Origin: Planctomycetota bacterium
Lineage (GTDB): Bacteria > Planctomycetota > Phycisphaerae > Tepidisphaerales > Tepidisphaeraceae
Reading direction: 5' to 3'
Length of the DNA: 20,861 nt
Assembly: GCA_023417885.1 (NCBI GenBank)
Contig: JAEZED010000235.1
Coordinates: forward strand, 1-20,861
Part shown: positions 1 to 7,720 of the stretch, piece by piece
Layout: every line of letters begins with the position of its first letter
Numbering within the stretch: the first letter of the stretch is position 1
Translations under genes and position numbers: made by a program
Notes under the pieces: model-generated
The model's input: only the letters and a program-made list of their open reading frames with translations
Database searches by the model: none
What the model was told of the DNA's origin: nothing

Positions 1-53
1 GCGTGCCGCCGGCCGCTCCCCCGCTTCATGAGCAGTTTGTTAACACGCTGCCG

Positions 54-70
54 GCGGCACGCCGTGCCGC
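54..70. repeat. Palindrome GCGGCAC-gcc-GTGCCGC downstream of ubiE
   Basis: A perfect 7-bp stem with a 3-nt loop lies 2 nt past the methyltransferase stop codon (which is read on the minus strand). The same stem recurs at 963-980, and a looser copy lies at 1023-1039. A second inverted repeat overlaps it: 12 nt at 1-12 is the exact reverse complement of 51-62. It could act as an RNA hairpin that ends or protects the ubiE transcript, although no T-run follows, so a classic terminator is not supported. Confidence 0.6.
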
Positions 71-72
71 GG

Positions 73-927
73 CTATGGGCGGGCGAACCCGACGTAGATC
101 ACGGCGACGCCAAAGGTCAGGGGATGCACTTCCACGTCGCCGAACCCGGCGGACTCGAGGTCCGCCTTCATCTGCCCGCGTGTCTTGAACGTCTCCACGC
201 TGCTGGCGAGGTAGCGGTAGGCGCCGGTCCGGTCCCGCGCCACGAGGGCGGCCAGTCGCGTCAGAACGTGGTTGAAGTAGACGTTGTATCCGGCACGGAT
301 CAGCCCGTTGGTCGGCTTGCTGAACTCCAGCACCACCACGCGCCCGCCCGGCCGAAGCACCCGGCGGAACTCGCGGTAGGCCCGCATCGGGTCGCCCACG
401 TTGCGGATGCCGAAGGCGATGCTCACGACGTCGCAGCAGGCATCGGGCAGGGGGAGGTTCTGGGCGTCGCCGTGAACAAACCGCACGAACGAATCGACCC
501 CGGGGTGGGCGTCCGGGTCATCGCATGCGAGCTCCCCGTACGTCACCGATCGCGCCCACTTCGCCGCCGCCCGCGGGAGCATCTCGAACGTGTAGTCGAT
601 GCCCGTGATTCGATGAGCAGCGTCCGGGGAGCCGCCGGCACGAAGTAGCCCGTCCGCATACGCCAGCGTCAGGTCGCCCGTCCCGCACGCCACGTCCACG
701 ACCACATCGTCCGCCTTCAGCCGCGACAGCTTCACCGCCTTCTTCCGCCATCGCTGATCGGTGCCGAAGGAGAAGAGCCGGTTGTTCAGGTCGTAGCTGG
801 GCGCGATGGCGGCGAACATGTCGCGCACGCGCCGCTGCTTGTCCGCAACCGCGTGCGGGTTCTTCAGGCGGTCATTCGTCCAGACCGGTTCGCTATCGCT
901 TCGCTTGTCGCTCGTCTCGTCCGCCAC
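73..927 (-). CDS. ubiE: Demethylmenaquinone methyltransferase (UbiE/MenG family)
   Basis: This is a SAM-dependent C-methyltransferase of the UbiE/MenG family, which converts demethylmenaquinone to menaquinone (or the ubiquinone precursor) at the membrane. Counting from the GTG at 927, the 284-residue protein shows YDLNNR (45-50), SAM motif I DVACGTGDL (78-86), GDAQNLPLPD (153-162), the family signature FGIRN (172-176), RVLRPGG (189-195) and LEFSKP (200-205). It is longer than the usual 230-250 residues because of loops near 93-106 and 130-148 and a charged N-terminal tail. An upstream frame extension to 1029 runs through the palindrome at 963-980 and lacks family similarity, so GTG 927 is preferred; no ATG is available near it. 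It is transcribed in the same direction as the PDZ gene on its right but 141 nt away. No other quinone genes are in the window. The family is certain; the exact start is less so. Confidence 0.93.
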   Translation of the reverse strand: MADETSDKRSDSEPVWTNDRLKNPHAVADKQRRVRDMFAAIAPSYDLNNRLFSFGTDQRWRKKAVKLSRLKADDVVVDVACGTGDLTLAYADGLLRAGGSPDAAHRITGIDYTFEMLPRAAAKWARSVTYGELACDDPDAHPGVDSFVRFVHGDAQNLPLPDACCDVVSIAFGIRNVGDPMRAYREFRRVLRPGGRVVVLEFSKPTNGLIRAGYNVYFNHVLTRLAALVARDRTGAYRYLASSVETFKTRGQMKADLESAGFGDVEVHPLTFGVAVIYVGFARP

Positions 928-962
928 GCCGCCATCGTAGCGCCGCGCCCACCACCAGAGCC

Positions 963-1051
963 GCGGCACCGCTGTGCCGCTGGAGCGCGTGCGGTCAAAC
1001 GATTCTGTGATGCAGATGTCCTGCGGCACGCGGCGCCGCGGCTCGCGCAGG
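963..1051. repeat. Two further copies of the GCGGCAC palindrome upstream of ubiE
   Basis: Positions 963-980 form GCGGCAC-cgct-GTGCCGC, a perfect 7-bp stem identical to the one at 54-70. Positions 1023-1039 begin with the same GCGGCAC but pair only over GCGGC/GCCGC, inside a wider CCTGCG (1020-1025) / CGCAGG (1046-1051) stem. All three copies share the core GCGGCAC followed by GCCGC. They look like members of a dispersed palindromic (REP-like) family surrounding one gene. Confidence 0.6.
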
Positions 1052-1068
1052 GATGCACGCGAAGCGCC

Positions 1069-2442
1069 CTACTCCCGACCCGGCTCCGTCTGGACAGGGG
1101 GCTTCCCTTCCTCCGTTAGTGCCGGGCCGGTCGCCGTCGGCAGCTTGCCGCTGAGCAGCGCAGGGATCGCCTGCTCGAGGACCTGCGCGGGGAGGGCATA
1201 GGTCTCCACCCGGCCGGCGCGGGCGATGTTGATCCCGAGGATCCGCCCCTTCAGGTCCACGATCGGCCCGCCCATCTGGTGACCGTTCAGGATCGAATCG
1301 TGCTGGAGCACCGCCGGGAAATCCACCGCGCGCGAGCTCAGCTCCGAACCGAGCTGGTTCTGGAAGTCGCCCCGGATGCTGCGGCCGGAGTGGTAGCCAA
1401 GCGTCGCGTCGAGAATCTGCTCCTCCCCCTCGCGCAGGAGGGTGACCTCGACGACGTCGCCGGGGCTGCGGCTCTGGATCAGCCGCACCAGCGCCTCGGG
1501 CGTCTGCACCGGCCGATCGTCGATGGCGATCACGATGTCCCCCTGGCGGATGCCGGCCGCCTCGGCGCCGCTGCCGGCGGTGACGGCGTCGATCGGCACG
1601 CCGGTGGCCTCGGTCGTGAGCGTCACGCCCGCCTGGCCGTTGGTCAGATGAAGCGGAATGCGCTCCCGCTCGCCTTCGCGCGTGATCGTCAGCGTGTAGC
1701 GGGCGTCGGGCGGGCCGTTGCGGAGGATGCGCACGAGGTCGCGCATCTTCTCGACCGGCACGCCGTCGAGTTCGGTGATCAGGTCGCCCGGCTGCAGGCC
1801 CGCGCGGTCGGCGGCGCCGCCCGGATCGACGCGGTAAACGGGAATGCCCGCCAGCGTGCGCCCCGGGCGGACACCCAGCAGCGAGCCACTGCCCGGGATG
1901 CGGCGAAGCCCCTGGACGCTCAGGTTGCCGACAGCGAGGATTCCCTCGTCGCGGGGCGCGGGGGAGCAGAGCCACTGCCCGAAGCTCGACTCGTTCACCC
2001 CGTCGGCGCTGAAGCGCGCCGGCGTCAGCCCGCTCGCCTCCACCTTGACGGCGGCGAGGTCGTGCTCGCGCAGCACGCCCACGACGCGTCCGGCGACCAG
2101 CGCGCCGTCGGGCAGCTCGACCTTGAAATCCCCCTCCAGTTCGCTGGCCTTGGTGAGCAAGTAGCCGTCGGGGGTGATGATCGTTCCCAGCGCCACCGCC
2201 TCCTCGTCGACGAGGATGCGCACCGTCGACTCCGCCGCGTCGTCAGCGACACCCTCGACCGCCTGGAGCAGGACGGGAGCGTTCTTCATCAGGTCCTGGT
2301 CGAGCCGGGCGCGCCGGCGCCGCTGCGCGTCGGCGGGGGCCGGAAGCGCAAGGCTGACAAGCATCGCCGCCGTCATCGCGAGGAGGGCGGAGCGGCGCGT
2401 GGCGACGCGCGGGAAGCTTCGGGGCGTGGCGCTCATGATCAT
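1069..2442 (-). CDS. Catalytically degenerate HtrA-like protein with two internal PDZ domains
   Basis: The protein is secreted or periplasmic: 457 residues from ATG 2442, with an arginine-rich n-region and a hydrophobic signal (about 16-40, ending APADAQ). The first half of a trypsin fold follows (about 55-180; GTIITPDGYLLT, then HDLAAVKV with Asp128). Two PDZ domains come next (about 187-266 and 270-350), and then the second half of the protease fold (about 360-432; GGPIVDLKGRILGIN). The expected catalytic His aligns with Ser100 and the expected Ser of GNSGG with Met390, so proteolysis is unlikely; a binding, scaffold or chaperone-regulating role is more plausible. In ordinary DegP/HtrA proteins the PDZ domains follow the protease; here they sit between its halves. 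ATG 2442 has GGAG about 9 nt upstream. An alternative GTG at 2514 would overlap the upstream protease gene by 8 nt (GTGACTGA), which argues for co-transcription either way. Confidence 0.88.
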   Translation of the reverse strand: MIMSATPRSFPRVATRRSALLAMTAAMLVSLALPAPADAQRRRRARLDQDLMKNAPVLLQAVEGVADDAAESTVRILVDEEAVALGTIITPDGYLLTKASELEGDFKVELPDGALVAGRVVGVLREHDLAAVKVEASGLTPARFSADGVNESSFGQWLCSPAPRDEGILAVGNLSVQGLRRIPGSGSLLGVRPGRTLAGIPVYRVDPGGAADRAGLQPGDLITELDGVPVEKMRDLVRILRNGPPDARYTLTITREGERERIPLHLTNGQAGVTLTTEATGVPIDAVTAGSGAEAAGIRQGDIVIAIDDRPVQTPEALVRLIQSRSPGDVVEVTLLREGEEQILDATLGYHSGRSIRGDFQNQLGSELSSRAVDFPAVLQHDSILNGHQMGGPIVDLKGRILGINIARAGRVETYALPAQVLEQAIPALLSGKLPTATGPALTEEGKPPVQTEPGRE

Positions 2443-2506
2443 CTTGGCTGCTCCGTGGCCTTTGTCTTCAGTGTTACGCTGCCGATCGCCGGGCGTTTGC
2501 CCGGGT

Positions 2507-3916
2507 TCAGTCACGGGAGGGCATCCGCTCCGGATAGACGTCCCGGAAGCGGCCGAGGGTGAGCGACAGCGTCAGCCGCTGCCCCTCCCGTTCCACCTCG
2601 ATCTCGATCTGGTCGCCGACCTGCGCGTCGACCTGGAGGGCGCTCATGTCCGAGGCGTTGCGGAGATACTGCCCGTTGTAGCTGACGATGATGTCGCCCC
2701 CCTCGAGCCCGGCCGCGGCGGCGGGGCCCTCCTCGCGCACGCCGTCGATGCGGACGCCCGGGCCGGGGTAGTTCAGGTCGAGCATGATCCCCATGACAGG
2801 GCGGTCGTAGTTCTGCCGCTGCTCCGAACGGCGCAGGTCGTTCGGGTCGATGGGCGTGACGCGGAACTCCAGCATCTCCTGCCCGCGCTTCACCGAGTAA
2901 GTGACCTCCCGCCCCTCGCGAAGACCCATGCTCCGCAGGATCGCCTCCTGCCCGTTGCCGACCGGCCGCCCGTCGATCGCGACGATCCGGTCGTTCGGGC
3001 GAATCCCCGCCCGCGCCGCGGGGCTGCGCGGCAGCACGCGCAGCACTCGCGCCCCGCCCGCCTCGTCGTCGGTCTCCCGCGCGTCGAATCGCAGCCCGTC
3101 ATCGGCGGCGGGGCCGTTTCGCAGCCACTGCGGCACGACGTCCCCGCCGAACGCCTCGGAGCCGACGAGGCGATCCCAGTCGTCCAGGAACCGGTCGCTG
3201 GGCACATGCACGTTGCGGACGATGTTCCCCTCGATGCGGGAGTGAATGCCGATGACGCGGCCGTCCAGGTCGAAGAGCGGCCCGCCGCTGTCGCCTCCGA
3301 CGAGGGTGTTGTCAGTCAGGACGAACTCCTCCCCCTTGGCCAGGATGCGTCCCACCCGCACGACGGGCGGGCGTTCGCGCTGATAGCCGCCGGGGTGGCC
3401 CAGCGCGACCGTCCAGGTGCCCAGTGGCAGGTCGTCGGCGCTGCCGACGGGCGCCCACGGGAGATTGCCTATGCGCGGATCGGTGATCTTCACGAGGCCG
3501 TCGTCGAGGCTCCGGTTGATCCCGAGGCTCACGCCGCGGTAGCGCGTGCCATCGGGCATGATCACCGTTACCCGGCTTCCGGGCCGGCCCGCGACGTGGG
3601 CCGCCGTCAGCACGTAGCCGTCGGGGGAGATGATCACGCCACTGCCCTGGCCCTGGCCGATGGTGAGCCCGACTGTTGCGGGGATCACCTTCTCCACCAC
3701 GTTGCGGATGCGTCCCTCGAGGTCGATCAACTCGCCGATGGTTTCCGGCGTGGTGGCCAGGTTCCGGCTGTTCTCGACCACGGCGATGACAGGCCGGAAC
3801 TGCTCGACCGCCTCCCGGGACGCTTCGCGTGTCGCCGGCGGCGCTTCCTGCGCGGCGGCGGAGATCGGGAGCAGCAGCGTCGTTATCGCGAGAAGGGCCA
3901 GGATCTTGCGCGGCAT
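2507..3916 (-). CDS. HtrA/DegP-like serine protease with two PDZ domains
   Basis: This is a periplasmic quality-control protease of the S1C (HtrA/Deg) type. The 469-residue product starts with a clear signal peptide (MPRKILALLAITTLLLPISA, cleavage near AAAQ). The trypsin-like domain (about 65-250) carries a full triad: His107 in LTAAHVAG, Asp138 or Asp139 in SLDDGLVKI, and Ser210 in GGDSGGPLFDLDG. Two PDZ domains follow (about 274-356 and 371-456), each with the usual AARAGI/AAAAGL and GDxI-type core. ATG 3916 is chosen because the signal peptide begins there. No strong ribosome site precedes it, and an in-frame ATG at 3955 would give a poorer signal. The gene is first in a two-gene unit with the inactive paralogue, suggesting that the two proteins act together. 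The family assignment is firm; the substrates are unknown. Confidence 0.93.
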   Translation of the reverse strand: MPRKILALLAITTLLLPISAAAQEAPPATREASREAVEQFRPVIAVVENSRNLATTPETIGELIDLEGRIRNVVEKVIPATVGLTIGQGQGSGVIISPDGYVLTAAHVAGRPGSRVTVIMPDGTRYRGVSLGINRSLDDGLVKITDPRIGNLPWAPVGSADDLPLGTWTVALGHPGGYQRERPPVVRVGRILAKGEEFVLTDNTLVGGDSGGPLFDLDGRVIGIHSRIEGNIVRNVHVPSDRFLDDWDRLVGSEAFGGDVVPQWLRNGPAADDGLRFDARETDDEAGGARVLRVLPRSPAARAGIRPNDRIVAIDGRPVGNGQEAILRSMGLREGREVTYSVKRGQEMLEFRVTPIDPNDLRRSEQRQNYDRPVMGIMLDLNYPGPGVRIDGVREEGPAAAAGLEGGDIIVSYNGQYLRNASDMSALQVDAQVGDQIEIEVEREGQRLTLSLTLGRFRDVYPERMPSRD

Positions 3917-4169
3917 GGGTTCGGCTCGGCTGGAACGAACGCGGCAGAAAAGCATGACGTGGATTCTACGCGCCACGACCGCCGGTTGTTTCGGCACGGG
4001 TGGCAACGGGCAGAAGCGGCCCTCACTGGCAAGTGTGCACGCGCCGGCGGGGGAAGGCCACCCCTCAATGTCCCGGCAGACGCCCCTCCCGGGGCAGAAA
4101 ACGCCGGAGGCGGCCGTTTCATTCCGCCAGGGCAACCAGGGGGGGCATCTGCTTTGCGATGGCCTGCCC

Positions 4170-4844
4170 ATGGCCACCGCCGCGCGATCCCTCGCCGCGC
4201 CTGGAAGGAAAAGTCCCACCAGCGCGGCCGATTTCCTCCCGAGGCGGATGACGCTGCCGTCGCTGCGGAAGGCTGCGCAGGGGTGCCGCGGATGCGAGCT
4301 CTGCTGCCAGGGGGCGACACAGGCGGTCTTCGGCGAGGGTCGGACCGATGCGCGGTGCATCTTCGTGGGCGAGCAGCCGGGGGATCAGGAGGATCTGGCC
4401 GGCCGGCCTTTTGTGGGCCCCGCAGGCCGGCTGATGGATGAACTGCTGGAGGAAGCGGGCCTCGAGCGGACACGCATCTACGTGACGAACGCGGTGAAGC
4501 ACTTCCGTTTCGAGCGGCGGGGTGGGGCGCGGCGGATCCACACCAAGCCGTTGTCGCGGCACGTCAACGCGTGCCTGCCATGGCTGGAGGCGGAGGTGGA
4601 GGTGATCCACCCGGAGATGATGGTCGCGCTGGGCGCCACGGCGGCCCAGGCGATCATGGGGCGCGATTTCCGGGTGACGAAGCAGCGCGGGAAGCTGATG
4701 AGCTGTCCCCTCGCGCCCCGGTTCCTGGCGACGATCCACCCGTCGGCCATCCTGCGCGTGCCGGACGCCGAGGCGCGGCGGAAGTCTCGGGCGATGTTCC
4801 TCAACGACATGAAGCTGGTCGCCCGCACATTGGCGAAGGAGTGA
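4170..4844 (+). CDS. udgX: UdgX-type uracil-DNA glycosylase (stand-alone copy)
   Basis: This is a family 4-like uracil-DNA glycosylase of the UdgX type, known for forming a covalent link to the uracil-excision site through a histidine in an RIH loop. The 224-residue protein has an iron-sulphur CxxC (Cys39/Cys42) and the UdgX-type water-activating motif GEQPGDQED (68-76). VKHFRFE follows, with His111 where classical family 4 enzymes have Cys, then the loop ARRIH with His124, Cys135 in NACLPWLEAE, and the HPSAIL motif (190-195). The start is uncertain. ATG 4170 keeps the FLPR segment that aligns with the second copy at 6226-7683, whereas ATG 4248 would cut it off; frame openness alone would allow a much longer, unlikely N-terminus. 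The radical SAM gene follows after 44 nt. By eye the two copies are roughly two-thirds identical, so this is an old duplication rather than a recent repeat. Confidence 0.9.
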   Translation: MATAARSLAAPGRKSPTSAADFLPRRMTLPSLRKAAQGCRGCELCCQGATQAVFGEGRTDARCIFVGEQPGDQEDLAGRPFVGPAGRLMDELLEEAGLERTRIYVTNAVKHFRFERRGGARRIHTKPLSRHVNACLPWLEAEVEVIHPEMMVALGATAAQAIMGRDFRVTKQRGKLMSCPLAPRFLATIHPSAILRVPDAEARRKSRAMFLNDMKLVARTLAKE

Positions 4845-4888
4845 TTTTGGAGGCGGAATGTTCGCCATTTGTTGGGTAAGATGGCGGC

Positions 4889-6223
4889 GTGGTGGTGAGT
4901 GTTCCGGGAGCCTCGAAGGCATCAAACGCGGCGGTCGTCGGTGCGCGCGAGGCCGTCGATTTCGACCGCGTGCGCGTGAAGCTGGCGGTCCTGGCCGACG
5001 CGGCGAAATACGACGCCTCGTGCGCCTCCAGCGGCGTGCGGCGTAAGGGACGCGACGACGGCCTGGGCAGCGCCAACGGCAGCGGGATCTGCCACAGCTA
5101 CACGCCGGACGGCCGGTGCGTGTCGCTGCTGAAGATCCTGCTGACCAACTGGTGCATCTACGACTGCCGTTACTGCGTGAACCGGGTGACGAGCGACGTG
5201 AAGCGCGAGCGCTTCTCGATCGAGGAGGTCGTGCAGCTCACGCTGGAGTGCTACCGGCGCAACTACATCGAGGGGCTGTTTCTCTCCAGCGGCATCATCC
5301 GCGACGTCGACTACACGATGGAGCAGCTCATCGAGGTGGCGCGCCGCCTGCGCGTGGAGCACCGCTTCCGCGGATACATCCACCTGAAGGCGGTGCCCAA
5401 GGCCTCGCCCGCATTGCTCGCGCAGGCGGGGCGCTGGGCGGACCGGCTCAGCGCCAACATCGAGATGCCCGTGCAGGAGGATCTCGACGCCCTGGCGCCG
5501 GAGAAGCGCCTCGACCATGCCGAGGCCACCATGGCCGACATCCGCGGCGGCATCGACCAGGTCGCCCGGGAGAAGCGTCCGGCCCGCGCGGTGCCCGTGC
5601 CCTTCGCGCCGGCGGGGCAGAGCACGCAGATGATCGTCGGCGCTACGCCCACGCCCGACCGGGCCATCCTCGACACCGCCGCCCGGCTCTACCGCCGGCA
5701 CAACCTCCGCCGCGTCTACTACACCGCCTTCAGCCCGATCCCGCATGGCGACGGGCGCCTTGCGCCGTCGCAGCCGCCCCTGCTCCGCGAGCACCGGCTC
5801 TACCAGTGCGACTGGCTGATGCGGTTCTACGGCTTCTCGGCCGGCGAGCTCACCACCCGCGAGCGGCCCGACCTTGACCTGGCGATCGATCCGAAGCTGG
5901 CCTGGGCCCTGGCCAACCGCGCCTTCTTCCCGGTGAACATCAACCGCGACCCGCTGGAGCGGCTGTTGCGCGTGCCGGGCCTCGGCCAGCGCACCGCAAA
6001 GCGCCTGATCACGCTCCGCCGGCACCACGCCGCCCGGCTCGACGACCTCGCGGCGCTGGGCGTGCCGATGCGCAAGGTCCGGCCGTGGGTGCTGACGGCC
6101 GACTGGAACCCGGCGACCTCGCTTCTCGACCGGGATGACCTGCGCACGCGCCTGGTCTCGCCGACGCATACGCAACTCGAGCTCTTCTCCGCCGCGACGA
6201 CGGCGGTGACGGGGGAGGTCTAG
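4889..6223 (+). CDS. Radical SAM protein of the putative DNA modification/repair family
   Basis: This radical SAM enzyme belongs to the family found beside uracil-DNA glycosylase-like proteins and DUF4130 (known as putative DNA modification/repair radical SAM protein; the reaction is unknown). The 444-residue product carries the cluster motif C-x3-C-x2-C (Cys89, Cys93, Cys96 in NWCIYDCRYC). Extra cysteines lie ahead of it (AKYDASC, GICHSYTPDGRC), and a glycine-rich LFLSSGI segment follows. A helix-hairpin-helix (about 360-385, VPGLGQRTAKRL) fits DNA binding. The last residues include QLELF (429-433), matching the consensus of bacterial sliding-clamp-binding peptides. The frame is closed by a stop at 4877, so the start is GTG 4889 or GTG 4892. 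A good GGAGG at 4850 precedes an out-of-frame ATG at 4858 and does not serve this frame. The next gene begins 2 nt after this stop, so translation is probably coupled. Confidence 0.93.
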   Translation: MVVSVPGASKASNAAVVGAREAVDFDRVRVKLAVLADAAKYDASCASSGVRRKGRDDGLGSANGSGICHSYTPDGRCVSLLKILLTNWCIYDCRYCVNRVTSDVKRERFSIEEVVQLTLECYRRNYIEGLFLSSGIIRDVDYTMEQLIEVARRLRVEHRFRGYIHLKAVPKASPALLAQAGRWADRLSANIEMPVQEDLDALAPEKRLDHAEATMADIRGGIDQVAREKRPARAVPVPFAPAGQSTQMIVGATPTPDRAILDTAARLYRRHNLRRVYYTAFSPIPHGDGRLAPSQPPLLREHRLYQCDWLMRFYGFSAGELTTRERPDLDLAIDPKLAWALANRAFFPVNINRDPLERLLRVPGLGQRTAKRLITLRRHHAARLDDLAALGVPMRKVRPWVLTADWNPATSLLDRDDLRTRLVSPTHTQLELFSAATTAVTGEV

Positions 6224-6225
6224 CC

Positions 6226-7683
6226 ATGCCCGCAACGCAGCGACTGGTTCGGATCGACCGAAACTTCGCGAGTTGGCGCGAGGCGGCACGGCGACTCGTC
6301 GCCGAGGGCGTCGCGCCGGAGGATGTGCTGTTCGACGATGGAAGCGAGGCACTCCTGCCGGGACTGGCGGTTGCGGAGGAACGTGGTCTGTGCGAATCGT
6401 CCCCGGAAACCGCGGCGGGGGGTGACTTCCGCGTCCCGCGCCAGTTCATCGAGCTTGCGGAGGTGGCGGCGGACGCGCGCGACGCGGGTCGCTGGCAACT
6501 GCTCTACCGGATCCTGTGGCGACTGAAGCATGAGGGTTCGGGCCTGATGCGGAACATCTCCGACCCGGACATCCGGGCGCTGGAGTCGAAGGCGAAACGC
6601 GTCCGGCGCGACGTGCACAAGATGCACGCCTTCGTCCGCTTCCGGAAGGTCGAGACGGCGGACGGGGAGCATTACGTCGCCTTCCATCGGCCGGACGGGT
6701 ACATCCTGCGGCGTGCCGCCCCCTTCTTCCGCGAGCGCTTCGGCGGGATGCGCTGGACGATCCTCACGCCCGACGAGAGCGCGACGTGGGACGGCACGGC
6801 GCTTCAATTCGGCCCGGGCGTCGATGCCTCCGCCGCGCCGGACGGCGATGCGCTGGAAGACGCGTGGCGCACCTACTACGCCAGCGTTTTCAACCCGGCG
6901 CGCGTCAAGCTGCGGGCGATGAAGGCGGAGATGCCCGTGCGCCACTGGCGCACGCTGCCGGAGGCGCAGGTGATGCCGGAACTCCTGGCCGCCGCCGGCC
7001 GGCGCACCGCGGCGATGGTGGAGCCTGCAGATCCGGCGGGGCGTGGTTCGCAGGGCGTCGTCGGCGCCAAGCCGTTCCTGCCGCGCGTCGTCACCCTGCC
7101 GGCGCTGGCGGAGGCGGTGCAGGCGTGCCGCGGGTGTGAGCTTGCCTGCCAGCAGGGAGTGACGCAGGCGGTGCTGGGCGAGGGGCCGGCGGGGGCGCGC
7201 TGCATGTTCGTCGGCGAGCAGCCGGGGGACATGGAGGATCGTGCCGGTCGCCCCTTCGTGGGCCCGGCGGGTCGGCTGATGGACGAGATGCTCGAGGAGG
7301 CGGGCCTCGACCGGCGCGAGGTCTACGTCACGAACACGGTGAAGCATTTCCGCTTCGAGCTGCGCGGGAAGATGCGGATTCACTCCAAGCCGTCGGCGCG
7401 GAACGTCAGCGCTTGCCTGCCCTGGCTCGAGGCGGAGGTGGACGCGGTGCGGCCGGAGATGATCGTCGCGCTGGGCAGCACGGCGGCCCAGGCGATCATG
7501 GGGCGCGACTTCCGCGTGACGAAGCAGCGTGGACAGGTGCTCTCCTGCCGCTGGTCGCCCTGGTTCATGGCGACGCTTCACCCGTCGGCGATCCTGCGGA
7601 TGCGCGAGCCGGAGGCGAGCGCCGCGCGGCGTGACTTCGTGGAAGACATGCGGCAAGTGCGTCTCCAGCTCGAAGCCGCCTGA
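6226..7683 (+). CDS. DUF4130-UdgX fusion protein (uracil-DNA glycosylase family)
   Basis: This two-part protein has 485 residues. Residues 1-265 match the DUF4130 / 'probable DNA metabolism protein' family that accompanies the radical SAM partner (IxxxxW.LLYRILWRLKHE around 86-103, DVHKMHAFVRFR around 129-140, YVAFHRPDGYILRRAAPFF around 150-168). A short linker leads to a complete UdgX domain (about 284-485) with CRGCELAC (Cys301, Cys304), GEQPGDMED (330-338), VKHFRFE (His374), the loop KMRIH (382-386, His386), Cys397 and LHPSAIL (451-457). The His corresponds to the residue that bonds covalently to DNA in the Mycobacterium protein (known from the family, not shown here). The ATG lies 2 nt after the radical SAM stop, marking an operon. 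The fused UdgX resembles the separate copy at 4170-4844, so the cell carries two such domains flanking one radical SAM enzyme. Confidence 0.93.
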   Translation: MPATQRLVRIDRNFASWREAARRLVAEGVAPEDVLFDDGSEALLPGLAVAEERGLCESSPETAAGGDFRVPRQFIELAEVAADARDAGRWQLLYRILWRLKHEGSGLMRNISDPDIRALESKAKRVRRDVHKMHAFVRFRKVETADGEHYVAFHRPDGYILRRAAPFFRERFGGMRWTILTPDESATWDGTALQFGPGVDASAAPDGDALEDAWRTYYASVFNPARVKLRAMKAEMPVRHWRTLPEAQVMPELLAAAGRRTAAMVEPADPAGRGSQGVVGAKPFLPRVVTLPALAEAVQACRGCELACQQGVTQAVLGEGPAGARCMFVGEQPGDMEDRAGRPFVGPAGRLMDEMLEEAGLDRREVYVTNTVKHFRFELRGKMRIHSKPSARNVSACLPWLEAEVDAVRPEMIVALGSTAAQAIMGRDFRVTKQRGQVLSCRWSPWFMATLHPSAILRMREPEASAARRDFVEDMRQVRLQLEAA

Positions 7684-7720
7684 GCCGCTATGACTGGCAT
7701 CCGCATGCCACCGGCGCACA

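Noticed and set aside
3963..3968. TAGAAT (minus strand) as the promoter of the HtrA pair
   Set aside because: A fair -10 box, but the hexamer 17 nt upstream is AAACAA, unlike a -35 box; too weak to list as a feature.
1279..4441. Long plus-strand open frames (up to 755 codons) opposite the two HtrA-like genes
   Set aside because: They are antisense shadows of clear protease/PDZ genes, rich in Arg, Ala and Asp-His-like low-quality sequence, with no family motifs. GC-rich third positions keep the antisense frames open.
4858..5046. A 62-codon frame with ATG 4858 and a good GGAGG ribosome site, overlapping the radical SAM gene start
   Set aside because: The product is arginine- and glycine-rich without homology, and it overlaps the radical SAM gene for over 150 nt. 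A short leader peptide cannot be excluded, but there is no support beyond the ribosome site.
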